DNA of 64,000 nt from Sceloporus undulatus. Taxonomy: Eukaryota > Chordata > Lepidosauria > Squamata > Phrynosomatidae. Location of the stretch: positions 112,737,351 to 112,801,350 of the forward strand of contig NC_056523.1 in the NCBI RefSeq assembly GCF_019175285.1. Direction: 5' to 3'. The notes under the pieces are model-generated. The model was not told the DNA's origin, searched no databases, and saw nothing but the letters and a program-made list of their open reading frames with translations. Below are positions 11,481 to 23,697 of this stretch, piece after piece (position 1 is the stretch's first letter; the number at the start of each line of letters is the position of its first letter). A program made the position numbers and the translations under genes.

Positions 11481-12517
11481 CTTATGTACTCAATGGAAAG
11501 GCAAACAAGTTATTTCATTAATAAACAAACTAACAATGTGCACTTAAGGGCAGTTAACAACAACAAAAACTAAAATGTTCACCCCCACATAGATACAAAT
11601 AAGGAAGCTTCATAGAATCCACAGGTTGCTGTGATCTTCAAAATTATTACCTCTTAAATGTAATCAAGCAAAATCAAACCAATCATTTTATTTTGTCCTA
11701 ATTTCACAATTATATTGTTCAATTTATTGCAATATGCATAAGACTTTTATTGTACATTTCCCAATAAGTCTGGAATGTGGCAATCTGCTTGATTTACCCC
11801 CTTCCCCCTTAGTTTTTTTTTTAAATTGGCCTCTTTTGGCCCAGCATTTAATAATTATTTTAAAATCAATGGGTTTTTAGGGGAAAAAACAAACTATTCC
11901 ATACTGTGGATGAGATCGAATGCATATGTTTTTCTTTATCTTTTTTTCAAGAGTCTTGCTGTGACTATTTGGCTCTTGTTGGAACATTTTTTCAGCACTC
12001 TTTCTCTTTCGGTTTTTTTTTTTGGGGGGGGGGGAAGTATTAAAGAAAAAAACTACCTGACCTCAGTTCCTTCAATTTTATACCAGCAGGAAGGAAATAG
12101 GACAAAGGGAGGAGGCATGTTTTTTGCAGTGAGTGTTTCCCACTCATTTTTATTAGAAAATAGCAGATATTTTAAAATCAACTTCTGTTTGCTCCAGAAA
12201 TGTCTTTCATGAGGAAGCCTACTGCAGATTATGCAGAGTTGATAGAGAAGCTCCTTTGGAACACTGAGGTTAACATCCTTAAGTAGCATGCAGATTATTT
12301 TCAAATTTTGGTCATACTTAGAATCAATGTGGTATCCTAGTTAGACTGGGAATTGGAGATCCAAAATCCACTAAAGCTCCCAGATCTCAGGGCCTGGCCC
12401 TCTTGCAGATCTTCGGGGAAAGAGAAGGGATCTTAGGACACATTTTTAAAAATATAAAATGTGTGCTACTAACCCTCTTTGCTCCAAGCTGCTTCGGGGT
12501 GATTGCTGTAGATAATA
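11481..12517. other. No gene or recognised repeat
   Basis: AT-rich DNA with T and G homopolymers (about 12010-12034). No coding signal was recognised. Confidence 0.5.
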
Positions 12518-12605
12518 ATTAATAATAATTGGTTTTATTTATATACCGCTATTCCAAAGATCATAGCGGTGAACAGCAAGTAAGCTAATTAGCAAGATGC
12601 TTTAG
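12518..12605 (-). mobile_element. tRNA SINE with L2-like tail, truncated
   Basis: It reads tttatttatataccgctatt then ccaaagatcatagcggtgaa, identical to the tail of the fuller copies at 36268-36515 and 42612-42870. Only the tail remains. Confidence 0.75.
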
Positions 12606-12743
12606 CAGGTCTGCCTGGCCACTTGCTCCCCCTTCCAAAGTTTCCTAACCCATGACTGGCACAAGGGCTCAATGGGAAGAAACAATTCACATGGGGAGAT
12701 ACTGGGCTGCCTCAGGATTCACTGCCTCAGGAGTTGCTGAATA

Positions 12744-13090
12744 TGGCCCAGTACACACTGGTGGTGAAATGCCACCCCTCTTTGCTGCACAGCATTGCTG
12801 CAGCAACCAAACGGTGTGGCAAAGCTGCACAGCAAAAAAGGAGCCGCATAAAGCGGCTCTTCTTTGCGGCATCCTAAGGGTTGCAACACAGCCCTATGAC
12901 GCCACTTCCTCTAAGAGACATGTGGGTACTCAGACACCCACATGTCATCTACATGCCCCCCGTGTGGGTGGTGCCATTTAATAATGGCGGCACCTGCATG
13001 TCATAGGGCTCAGGAGCGTGTTGTTGGTGCGCGCACCCAAGCCCTGCTATTGCCGCCAGGACACTGCTTCCTGGCAGTGTGTACCGTGCC
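12744..13090. mobile_element. Hairpin-chain MITE, copy A
   Basis: TIRs are tggcccagtacacactg and cagtgtgtaccgtgcc. Internal hairpin I is at 12834-12865 (aggagccgc/gcggctct). The ggcggcacctgcatgtcata block precedes a degraded second hairpin near 13000-13045. Same architecture as copies B-E. Confidence 0.7.
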
Positions 13091-14200
13091 TATGTTACTG
13101 CAGGACTGCTGCTCATTGGCTTTGCCTATTTTATTCTTAACTGTGCCATTTCTGTTCCCATCTCAACCTAACCTGAGTATTTGAAACTGCAATACAACAC
13201 TCTTTCTTGTTGTGTGACACAAGTGTATCATTGCTGTCAAAAAGCATAGTACAAATGATGTTTTGTACCCTTTGGCTCTTCTTAGGCATTTGATTCCTTT
13301 CTCTTATGTCCAAACTATTTGACAGACCATATCTCCCCGTACAAACCTGCTAGAGCCCTAAGATCTTCAGGGGAAGACTTTCTCTCAGTCCCACCACCAT
13401 CCCATTCTCTGAGATTTGACAGATGAAACCTGAGATCAGGATGCCTGTGCTTGTGATGTTAAAAGACCTGGGGCAGGCAAGGTATGAATGGGCTATGGAA
13501 CTAGTCTTTGGACCAGCTGTTTGTGGGAACAGGCACAAGGAGAATGCAAGTACATGGGCCTAGAATGGGGGGGGGGTTGCTTGGTAATATGGCAAACTAG
13601 AGCCAAGGGAGGGGGCACATTTTGACAGCTGGGCATAGGCAGCAAAAAATTACTGAGAACTTGCACTGGTTGCTGCTTCCTACTGCATGCATGACACACA
13701 GGCTGTATCCAAGCCCTGTACTTATCCTGAGGCTTGTTGAAAGTTCATCACAAGCCTGTGAGATTTCCCCCCCTCTCAGGCCCTGTGTGCTTTGCGACTG
13801 TGTGTGCAAACAGAGGCTGTATGAGTCTTGATGCTGGCTTCCCACTTCCTGCCTTGTTCCAGATGCTACACTGAGCCTTAGCGCATGAACCCACACTGAT
13901 GCTGTGGAAGAACAACACACATTCAGAACCTTTCTGTTGAGCCTGAGAGCCAGCAGGGACTGGATGGAGATTGTTAGAGGAGATGGATGCAGAGGAATAT
14001 TATTGGAAAGAAAGGCCTGTTAGAGCCTTTCTCCAGCCACAGCAGAAGTACCTATCTCAGAAGGATGAATTTAGAAGAACCAAATAGAGCTAGAACACAT
14101 GTTTAAAATTCTTAACAGGAGGAATATTTATGAAATAGATACATTTTTACAATGCAAACAACCGGATCCTTTCTAAACTACCCTAAAGATATAAGGATGG
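13091..14200. other. No gene or recognised repeat
   Basis: Mixed composition. The short frames show no domain. Confidence 0.45.
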
Positions 14201-14214
14201 CATTCAGACATATT

Positions 14215-16270
14215 TTTTTTGCATTTCCTTTTTTATTGAGATTTATTTAGTATATACATCACAAATCACATTCCAATTCTTGTATCACAAGTACCTCATC
14301 ATTGTAGAACTTACATAACATCAACCCAACTCTTTACATTTGTCAGAATAAGGTGATATAATTGTTCTATATTACTTAACTCCCTCTTTCTTTACAATCA
14401 ACTCCTTAGCCATTTATAAAGACAAAAATAACAATGCAAATCATTATAACAGACTTTTGAGTTTCTGTCAATTAGTAATAACCTTGATATTATGTAAATC
14501 TTAGCTTTATGTTATTAATGGTTTACATCTTTGTTATCTCTGTTGGGTATCTTATCTCTCCTAGAATCTTTGATTACCTTTATTTTTCTATTTCCTATTT
14601 TCTAGCCAATTAAATTAGTTCTTGCTTTATATTACATTTCTTAAACCAGTATTTTTCTATCGGCTCCCAATCCTTCAATGGTTTTTCTTTTTGCTCATTC
14701 TTGATCAGTATTGTTAATTTGTCTAGTTCTTTTATTTCCATTACTTTCTGAAACCATTCATCCATGGTGGGTATTGTTTTTTTCTTCCAATAACTTGCCA
14801 AGAGTCAACTAGCAGCCGTGATTAAGTATAAAATAATTCTCCAATATTTTTGTTCAATTGGTACGCCTAGAAATGATGTCATATTCAAAATATACAATTC
14901 TGGCACACAAGGATATGTTATTGCAAATATTTCTTGAATTTTACCATGTATTTTGCTCCAGAATCTTTTAATTTTAGAGCATGACCACCACATGTGTAAA
15001 TATAATCCTGTATCTCTCTGACATTTCCAGCATATGTTGTTGCTTAATTTGTAAATCTTTGCAAGTTTATATGGTGTATAATACCACCTGTTGGAAACTT
15101 TTAAGTAATTTTCCCTGAGGTTCTGTGCAAAAGTAAATTTATTGGTTTTGCTCCAGGCATTTTCCCAATCTTCTAAAGCTATGGTATGTCCTATCTCTTG
15201 GGACCATTTAATCATGTTTGTTGTAATTGTTTCGTGTTCCAGATCTCTGCTTAACAACAGTTTATATAGTTTTGAGATCTTGCCTTTATCATTTTCCCAG
15301 ACCAATTTATCCAACTCATTTATATCCTTTTCGAATTCCAAAGTCTTTATATCTTCTCTAATTTTTTGTTCCAGTTGCATATATCCAAACCAGTTTATTT
15401 TATACCCCTTTCCGCTAAATCTTCTCTTGATATCAATTCTGGTTTTCCAGCCAAATTTATCTTGTACCTCAGCCATTCTCCTCCCTCTTCCCATCAGCTG
15501 AAAAATGCCTCCTCCACTAAAACCCATTGAGGCATTCCAAAATAAAACAAATTATTTACTATCTTCCATATTCTTAACAGAGTTTTCCTGAGTATGTGGT
15601 TATAAAATTTTTTATTTACATTCTCTTTGCTGTACCAAAAGTACACATGCCACCTGAATCTTGTGTTTGTTGCCTCCAAATTTAGTAGGTGTTTATATGT
15701 TAAGGTTACCCAGTCTTGAATCCAAACAATGCTGCAAGCTCTGTAATAGATTTGTAGATCTGGTAAGGCACAGCCACCTAAGGCTCTATTCTTCTTAAGG
15801 ATATTCCTCTGTATTCTTGCTCTTTTTCCTCTCCAAAGAAATTTAGCTATTGTGTTTTCCCATTCCTTAAATATTTTATCTTTAGTAATAATTGGCAGAT
15901 TTGTAAATAAAAATATAAGTCTTGGCAATATACTCATTTTGATGGCTGTGACTCTACCCAATAACAATAAATCATAGTTGTTCCATAACAGTAAATCATT
16001 GCTTATTTGTTTCCACACTTTTTTATAGTTATCTTCAAATAAATCTAAATTCTTTTCAGAGAGCCAAATACCAAGATATTTAACTTTTTACCCCTATTCT
16101 TATACCTGCTATTTTGGATAATTCCATTTTTTCTTTTTCTTTTATATTTTTGTCATAATTTGCGTTTTTGTCTTGTTTATCTTAAAGCCAGAGACGAAAC
16201 TGAACTCATTCAACTCTTCTAATAAGTAATTGATATTCCTTTTATTCATCCTAGAAGATCCAAAAAGGAA
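14215..16270 (-). mobile_element. L1 LINE, 5'-truncated (ORF2 C-terminal half and 3' UTR)
   Basis: On the minus strand it reads LLWNNYDLLLLGRVTAIKMS, FLWRGKRARIQRN, RWYYTPYKLAKIYKLSNNIC and LYLHMWWSCSKIKRFW, the post-RT region of L1 ORF2. One frame change (near 15500-15530) and a stop near 14802 separate three open stretches. The T-run at 14213-14220 is the A-tail. Near-identical 14-bp direct repeats cattcagacatatt (14201-14214) and cattcatacatatt (16271-16284) flank it, 13 of 14 matching. This suggests a fairly recent target-primed insertion. Confidence 0.9.
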
Positions 16271-16284
16271 CATTCATACATATT

Positions 16285-16829
16285 ATAACATGGGCTCCTT
16301 CAGGAAAAAGGAGAGAGCAGATAGCACAGCCTGTGTTAGATTCTTTTACAATAGAAGGCTGCCACTTAAGTAACCCTAGCTGGATGAGATGATGTAACCT
16401 GCCCATAACACTATGGAATAGATGGCTGACAGAAGAAGCAAACAAGCAGGAATAGAAAGGTCAAGTTCCTAATCTCTTTCTCTCTAAACCATTTTCTCCC
16501 TAGTGGACAAGGGAACAGTGAGAACAAGTACAGAAACTGTTGTATCTTCCTACAGAGATAAGTGCTTAGGCTTTATTGCCATGTCACATCACAAATGCAC
16601 ATTTTCTTCTCCTTCACACAGACATGTCTCTCTCTACCTGGAGACCTAGAGAAGCATAGCTATTCCCTGAGACTTCAACAAGCATGTTGAAACTTGGCTA
16701 TTTGCCATGATTATGGAACTTTTTTTTCCTTTTGCTATGAGATTAAGCTTTGCCATCTGTCTTTATTACTGTAGGGGTGTGTTTATTGATGAACCTTTGT
16801 TCCTGAAAGGGGAACATTCAAAGATAATA
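16285..16829. other. No gene or recognised repeat
   Basis: No recognisable coding or repeat signal. Confidence 0.5.
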
Positions 16830-17330
16830 GGGTTCTTCCAGACTGGTCTAAAGATCATAAGTTCCATAGTGGTACATGCCGTAATTACATCCTGTGTGGA
16901 TTACTGTAATGTGCTCTGTTTGGGGCTGCCTTTGAAGAGTGTTTGGAAACTTCAGCTGGTCTAAAGAGCTGCAGCCAGGCTGTTGGGGCAGGTCACAGAG
17001 ACGACACAGCATCCCTGTTGAAACAGCTCCACTGGCTGCCAGTTTGTTTCCAGGCACAATTCATGGTGGTGGTTATGACCTATAAAGCGCTCTTTGTCCC
17101 GTGTCCAGGCTATTTGGCAGATTGTGTCTCCCTGTATGAGCTGGCCAGGGCTCTGAGATTATCAGGAGGGACCCTTCCCCCAGTCCCACGACCATTGCAA
17201 GCACAGTTTGTGGGAAAATGAGAAAGAGACTTCTTGGTGGCTGCCCCTAGACTCTGGAACTCTTCAGAGTCTGATGGCAGGCTCAAATATTTTTTATTCT
17301 AACAGGCTTTTAAAATAGAAAGTTTTTTAA
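16830..17330 (+). mobile_element. L2-like LINE, RT C-terminal fragment
   Basis: The decayed frames include SCVDYCNVLCLGLPLKSVWK then QLV and QLHWLPVCFQAQFMVVVMTY then KALF, typical of the L2/CR1-group reverse transcriptase end (DYCNALYLGLP, LHWLPV). The 3' UTR follows to about 17460. Confidence 0.8.
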
Positions 17331-17464
17331 AGAATGGGCTAGGGGTGGTTTATTGTTTTAACTGAACTGTTTTCAGAGTGTTTAAAAATATTTTGAATTA
17401 TATTTTATTGTATTGTATATTGAGTAATGTGCTGCCAGATGGTAACTATTTATTCTTTTAAAAA

Positions 17465-18190
17465 GCCCAATATGTTATGGCTTGTGCAAGAAAGGGCCTT
17501 CTTCAGGGGCATTTAACAGAGTTTACTGAAGTCATAACAAGACTCTCCAAAAAGCAGGACCAGCAAGTGGAACTTGTTTCCTTTTTGCTTCCAGCTTACA
17601 TATATGTTTCACAGTACTCTCTCTCTCTCCATCAGACCACCTCAGCAAACTATGTCCCAGTTTTTAAAAAAATAGCCTTTGGGAGAACACAGGCCGAAAT
17701 GCATTGGCTTTTTAAAGGAATAAACAGTCAACCATCCAACAGCATGTGGAGCTTGTCCCCTTTTTGTTTCTAGTCTATATCATGAAGGGCAAATTTTATC
17801 TTGTATGAATTTTTAAAAAGTTTTTTTTATAGTTTTAGAATTATAGTAGAAAAGTGATGCATTCTATAGCCCCACTTTTTAAAAAAAAGGGAGAAGAGAA
17901 GGAAACATTGTTCTGCTATGTCTTAGCATTAAAAAGAAGCTGACTCACAGGTGGGAATAAAATGTTGCATGTGGTGCTGGGAATTACCAGAAAATGATCT
18001 GGAGCAACAGAAATATTGTTTGGATACTTTTTAAAAAATGTAACAAAGATAACAAAATATCCAGTCCGAGCTTAGATACTGTTTGGATATTTTTAAAGCA
18101 CCAAGAACTACAGGAACAAATGCTACAGACTCCAGAAATATTTGCCCCATTTGGTGGTGTCCTATAGTTTGCTATATATCTTCTCAATTT
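17465..18190. repeat. Unrecognised interspersed repeat, copy 1, with internal duplication
   Basis: gtgctgggaattaccagaaa (17971) and neighbouring sequence match 47585-47800. A block around aagtggaacttgtttccttt recurs near 17740 as catgtggagcttgtcccctt. No coding potential or known family could be assigned. Confidence 0.5.
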
Positions 18191-18276
18191 ATTACAGTGT
18201 ATATTTCCACCCTTTGCCTATATAAGAAATGCACAATGGACAAGAATCCAGTAGGTAAAGTTCATTAACATTTCTT

Positions 18277-18590
18277 TGGGCCAGTACACACCGGCGGCAA
18301 AACGCCATCCCTCTTTGTTGCGCAGCATTGCCGCAGCAACCAAACCATGGGGCAACACTGCACAGCTAAAAAGAAGCCACCTAGAGCAGCTTCTTTTTTG
18401 TGGCATCGCAAGCAGGAAGGGGCACTGCCACGATGCCACTTCCTGCCAGAGACGTCGGGTCACTGTACGGCGGCATCTGCATCATGGCGGCCCCTGTATG
18501 GATGGGAGGCCACCATGATGCTGGCATCTGTACATATTAGGGTTCAGGCGTGTGCGATTGCTGCACACTCCCGAACCCTAAAATCACCAC
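18277..18590. mobile_element. Hairpin-chain MITE, copy B
   Basis: The left TIR is tgggccagtacacaccggc. Hairpin I is at 18368-18399 (aaaaagaagc/gcttctttttt). Hairpin II is at 18537-18581, with ttagggtt and aaccctaa arms. The right TIR is missing or truncated. Closest to copy A over the first 120 bases. Confidence 0.7.
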
Positions 18591-18796
18591 CATCAGATCA
18601 CAAAGCGCCTTTGTTTCCATGCTGGAAAACCCCTACCCCACCCCAGCTTTAGCACATTGCACATTATTATAAGTACAAGAACCCTGAGAATATATTCCCT
18701 GTTAATAAGCACATAGCTCCTGTTATTTAAGAACATCACAAAAATACTGTGAGGGTATGAGAGACTGTATATCAGTGGCATTTTGACATTATTCTT

Positions 18797-18846
18797 GGAG
18801 GAGGAGGAGGAGGAGGAGGAGGAGGAGGAGGAGGTGGAGGAGGAGT
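18797..18846. repeat. (GGA)n microsatellite
   Basis: About 16 GGA units, one interrupted (ggtgga). Confidence 0.95.
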
Positions 18847-19137
18847 TCTATAGTTGTCAAATCCTATCACAATAAAGGGTTGTAACTGAACTGCAAATAG
18901 TTCAGCTTCTCCACACTTTTTCGCATGGACGAAGGTCTATAAGCATAAGGTTCACTGAACATAGTGGAACAACATGTGGCTGTTGGTGAGGAATGCTGAC
19001 TGGAAAGCAGAAAGAGTGAAAAACACCTTACAGCAGGGGTAATGGTGTGGGTGCAGCATCAAATTCTAAAGCATTTTGATGCTGCACCTACACATTTTGT
19101 GGTATTTTGAGGTTTCTTTACACATCCAACACACAAA

Positions 19138-19370
19138 GGGTGTACCCACATTGCAGAATTAAAGTAGGTTGACACCACTTTAACGGCTATAACTCCATCC
19201 TGTAGATTTCTGGGATATGTAGTTTGTTGTGGCACCAGAGCTCTCTGACAGACCAGGCTGAATCCCTCACTAAATGACAAATTCCAGGATTCTGTAGGAT
19301 AGAGTCATAGCAGTTAAATTGGTGTCAAATTGCTTTAATTCTGCAGTATGGATACACCCTAAGTGACAAT
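19138..19370. mobile_element. Palindromic MITE of the gcatctacactgtag type, copy 1
   Basis: The left arm is gggtgtacccacattgcaga, with ttgacaccactttaac. The right arm ends taattctgcagtatggatac. Four more copies lie at 22790, 33901, 57210 and 59251. Confidence 0.75.
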
Positions 19371-20384
19371 TTCAGAATGGAAGCCCATACAGTGAATATA
19401 AGTTTGCCCTTTTTGCAATTGCTTTTTTATTCCATTTTAAAGTCCTTAAAACATCCATAAACCAAATTAAGCACACAGAATAAACACCATACCCATAGCT
19501 GGAATATTCTCATGCAAAGTTGGCCTAGTTGTTGTCTAAATCATTGGGGAAATGAGCATGGCAAGGGTGCTAACCTCCTACGTGCTGCTGCTTTGTTGCA
19601 TTAATAAACAGTATTAAATTATTCAAGTGAAATGATGCTTCTGTAAGAGAGCCTTCTTTGAGGTCCCTATTTAAATTCCATAGATTTTAAAATATCTTTT
19701 GCAGTCACTAGCCTGCAGTGAATACAATGGATCATCATCAGCAATCAGATAAAAATAACCCTACACTATGGATGTAAAACACAATCTGGCACAATGTTTT
19801 TGGAATATAATGCTATAGTGTAAGGGCATGAATGTGTATTACATGGCAGAAGACATACGTTTGCTTTAGCATTTTTTTTTATATGTAGTCATTTCATCCA
19901 GGTTTTCAGTGTAATTAGGTGAGGAGTAGGTTGGAGCTGAAGAAAAATATATTACTACTCACTTTTATATGTTATCCACAAATCTTTTCTCAAGGTATAA
20001 TTTCAGCAAAAGGGATACTGATTTCCCCCCTGCATGCAGAGTGAATATTTTATCAATAGGAAACACTGTTGTCTTTTGCCAACCTTTCCAATCAGTGAGA
20101 CGCTCCATGCTTGCAATGTATATCTTGTTTCAATGTCTGCTGAAAAGAAGTTTATTAGTATTTTGTAGCAGTTGCATTTGTTTATTTACCATGTCTGTCC
20201 CAAGATGTTTTGCTGCCTCAGTTGGAATAGGAACAGATGTCCCCTACCCACTGAGATCAAAGTGCATAGTATAGGAAAGGTATTTCATTAAATTAGACTC
20301 CCCCCCCGAAGATATTTCCTAACCTCTGACAGTAAAATGCAATAGTAACAAGTAAAATAATTTGCTTCACTACACCTAGAGATG
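19371..20384. other. No gene or recognised repeat
   Basis: AT-rich, probably unique DNA. Confidence 0.5.
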
Positions 20385-20715
20385 CCATATCCCGGTGGCC
20401 GCCAGGAAAATCCCGCTTTTGGGGCCCCCTCCCAGTCACGACCTGGTTTGGCCCCCACCCATGTATTTGTCCCGGTCCGGGGCCCGCTCTTGCGGCCATT
20501 GCCGCTGCTGCTAATGTGGCTGGCCGCGGCGCCAACCCACCTCCTCCTTCTCTTCCTGGACTGGTGGGCAGTGCCAGCCCACCTCCTCCTCCAGCTCCGC
20601 CTTCCTAATCCTTCTCGGCGGCAGCAGCGCCGTCACCACCGCCATTGCGCCTCCAGGGCCAGGGCTTTCCTGCGCGCGTGGGGCTCTAAAGCAGGAGCTC
20701 GTCCCCTGTTTTGTT
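20385..20715. other. GC- and CpG-rich block, possible promoter/CpG island or GC-rich repeat
   Basis: A sharp change to GC-rich sequence with about 20 CpG dinucleotides, in otherwise AT-rich DNA, 4.6 kb upstream of the first coding exon. It could hold the untranslated first exon of ARHGEF37. Against that, its left edge (gagatgccatatcccggtgg) resembles interspersed lizard repeats, and a BovB tail abuts its right edge. No TATA box or convincing donor could be tied to it. Confidence 0.3.
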
Positions 20716-20721
20716 GCCAGC

Positions 20722-20850
20722 TAGCTAAATGCCATCAAGTAAACTTTGACTTATGATGACCAGATCTCCAATTCACCCTATTATCAATAGGCCTGCTCAG
20801 ATTCTGCAGATTCGGGACCAGAGCTTCCTTCTTTTCTTTTCTCCCTACCT
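20722..20850 (-). mobile_element. BovB LINE 3' end fragment
   Basis: It reads gccatcaagtaaactttgac, ttatgatgacc, and later ggcctgctcagattctgcag, the reverse complement of the BovB 3' region, as also seen at 24243 and 44605. Confidence 0.6.
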
Positions 20851-21284
20851 CCTCCAAACCAAAGCACATTGTCATAGCTGCTAAACTGTATTAAAAAGAG
20901 AAATAAAAAACCAAAGGCATGCTAGTTAGGGCAGGAAGGTGGGGTGAAGGAGCAGTCCTGGAAAGAGAGTGTGGGATGGTCCATGGCAGCAACAGCCCCA
21001 GTCCCACAATTGAAGACATGTGCAGTAAGTACTGCTCCCAAGCTATTATGTATCCGGTTCCTTTCAATAATGCGATCACAGTGAGAAATGAGCTCATGCA
21101 ATCATTTCTGTTGCCAGGCTGAAAAGGTAGGGTTTTGGGGGGTGGCATTGTCAGATATAACTACATAAAAGTAGCTGTATCATTGCAGTTATGACTGATG
21201 ATGTAGGATCTCTACCCTTGTCTGCATGCCTGTGGCAGCCATAACTTACTGAGACATCATGATAGATGCCTCAACATGTGACAG

Positions 21285-21610
21285 TGTATTTGGTTATCAT
21301 CCAAATTGCAGTGCCAAGTTCCAGTTGAAATTCTAAAGATGGTGCTTGCTACAAGCAAAAAAGGGAGATAGGAAACCATATGTCTTAGAATTCCACAGAA
21401 TGCTTCAAGTTCTTATCCAAGTTGCAGTGTCCAGTTTCAAGTCAACAAGTCAAAATTCCAAATAGGAGAGTTTTACCAAGGAAAAAATTGTTCCAACCCA
21501 TAATTTATTGGGAAATCATGCTTCAAAAGATGATAGAGCATTTTTGATAGCTGTCCAAGTTGAAGTTCAATTTCAAGTTGGAATTCTGAATGTTGGTGGG
21601 TGAAGGAACT
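21285..21610. repeat. Degenerate tandem repeat, about three units of ~130 bp
   Basis: The motif tatccaagttgcagtgtcca recurs with changes at about 21297, 21413 and 21556, each followed by a caagt/ttgaaattc block. Old and decayed. Confidence 0.5.
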
Positions 21611-22040
21611 TCATAAAAGCAAAATAAATGGTAGTTAAGTGTATAGACACTAAACAATTGGAGTGGTAGACACTGGAGAGGACCATGTGTTATAGCTTTA
21701 TTCAGCTTCACTAGATTTACTTGGTCCAGTCATGCGCTCATCCAAACCTACCTCATACAATTGTTGCAAGGAAAAATGAGTTGGAGATTACTCCTGTATG
21801 CCAGTTTGATTTTATTGGAAGAGGAGAAAGCTTAAAAAAAAAAAGCTAAGAATATATATAGACCTATATCCTTAAAGATATAGTAAAAATATATTGTTAA
21901 TAGAATCTAGAAAGAAAATAGAAGTGTTCTCAAATGACTATGCTTGAAAATATTTTAATTTCTAAGAATACAGAGCTGCATGTGAGAGCTTTTAATGGGC
22001 CAGCTGATGTTGTATAAATTATGAGAAACTTTATACTAAC

Positions 22041-22041
<1 letters not shown>

Positions 22042-22086
<45 letters not shown>
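22042..22086. repeat. (TA)n microsatellite
   Basis: A run of about 20 TA dinucleotides. Confidence 0.95.
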
Positions 22087-22089
<3 letters not shown>

Positions 22090-22329
22090 ATACTCTGTGA
22101 TGGGGTGATAGACTGATATTCTTGAGTGTCCCTCTGCCAGCTAGCTTAAACCATGATGGAAGGGTAGAGGAAGGATGGAGGAATCAGACTATTCCTATTC
22201 AAGGAACAAAAGAAAAAGGAGGACAACAAACACAGTTTATTAAGCTATATAGTGTTAGTCAGTTTGTACATTTGTGGTCAGCAGCAATTCTGGCCTGGGA
22301 GGAAATCTAATCTGATGAAAGGTAACTAG

Positions 22330-22411
22330 ACAGTATTTGTTAGCCGCCCCGATTGTTCTCAGAGGGGCGGGATACAAATAAATTTTATTATTATTATTAT
22401 TATTATTATTC
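22330..22411 (+). mobile_element. L2-like LINE 3' tail with (TTA)n
   Basis: It reads gttagccgccccgattgttc, agaggggcgggatacaaata, then a (TTA)n tail, the standard reptile L2 3' end. Confidence 0.7.
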
Positions 22412-22789
22412 AAACCAACTTTTATCAGATAAGACTTTCTGTCAGCCAAAAGTATTGGTAACCACAAATGTTCAAATTAACAAACTGTTACAGAATTTAC
22501 TATGCTGTATTTGTTACCCACTTGGTACCTTGAGTAAGTGTATGCTGATTCTCGCAAAAATCCTGACAATTTAATAATTGGGTGTACTTCCAGGAATTGT
22601 ATCCTAAAAATAAAACCTCATAGAATGCAGAGTGAATGGTGGGTATTTCCCATGGAAAAATAATAATCCATCAGTCAAAATGTTTTGAAAGTTATCTCTG
22701 CATCCCAGGGAAGCAACAAAATTTAGTCTCTATTGAATGTGTGTATGTATTTGTGTGTGTGTGTACCTGGTGCAGAGCTGTCAATCTGA

Positions 22790-22996
22790 GTGCATCTGCA
22801 CTGTAGAAATAATGCAGTTTGACACCAGTTTAACTGCCTTGACTCCATCATATAAAAATCATGTTATTTGTAGTTTTGTGAAGCGCCAGCACTCTTTGGC
22901 AGAGAAGGCTAAAGACCTTGTAAAAATGCCAATCCCAAGATTCCATATGATGCCACTTAAAGTGGTGCATTATTTCTACAGTGTAGATGCATCATT
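22790..22996. mobile_element. Palindromic MITE of the gcatctacactgtag type, copy 2
   Basis: It opens gtgcatctgcactgtagaaa and closes tatttctacagtgtagatgc, with tgacaccagtttaactgcct inside. Confidence 0.8.
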
Positions 22997-23537
22997 AGAA
23001 CAACATATCTCAAGTTGTTTCAGAGCTGTCTTCAGGAAATGTTTTGTGACCATCAGTAAACATGGCAATGTTATGTATGTTTTGGCATATATGAGTGTAT
23101 AATGCTAAGAAGTTATGCTGATCATCTTATAATACACATCCTAGACCATGAATTCCAAAGCACAGATCTTGGGTAGATGGAGTACAACTCCCAGAATTCC
23201 TGACTCTTGCCCATGTTGGTTCAAATTCCTGGGTGCGGAAATCTAGCAACATCTATGTTTATTAACCACTGCTCTTGGGAAATGTGCAGATACTATCTAG
23301 AAGCAGCAACAACACTTCATGTAAAATGCTCAAAGGGCTTTGTAGAATCAAACAACATGTTACACATACCACCGGATGTAATTTTTCCTTAATTCAATAG
23401 CTCTCTCTCCTGTATTACTCTGCAAAGGGATTCCATTCATTGAAGGGGCTCCCAGATTGTATAGCTGGCCCAGCTGGTCCATTCCTAATATAGGCCAGTT
23501 TCTCCTCTCTCCAGATCTACATCCCATGAAGTTCTGT

Positions 23538-23697
23538 CAAAGAGAAGGTAGTTTTTTATGGGTTTTTGGGCTAGGTGGCCATGTTCTAGAAGAGTTTATT
23601 CCTACTCTTCTAGAACATGGCCACTTAGCCTGAAACCTCCCCAAAAACTATGCATGTCGGCAATGAAAACCACCAACTTCACAAAGAGAAGGTAGTT
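23538..23697. mobile_element. Penelope-like terminal inverted fragment with 16-bp target duplication
   Basis: Perfect direct repeats caaagagaaggtagtt at 23538-23553 and 23682-23697 flank 128 bases. Within these, 26-base arms (23569-23594 and 23605-23630; one mismatch) are inverted around a 10-base spacer. The arm ggccatgttctagaagag is a well-known Penelope-like terminus in lizards. Confidence 0.65.

Noticed and set aside
18240-18652. Overlapping open frames with many Cys, His and Arg residues, at first glance zinc-finger-like
   Set aside because: They lie in hairpin-chain MITE copy B, and no C2H2 spacing is present.
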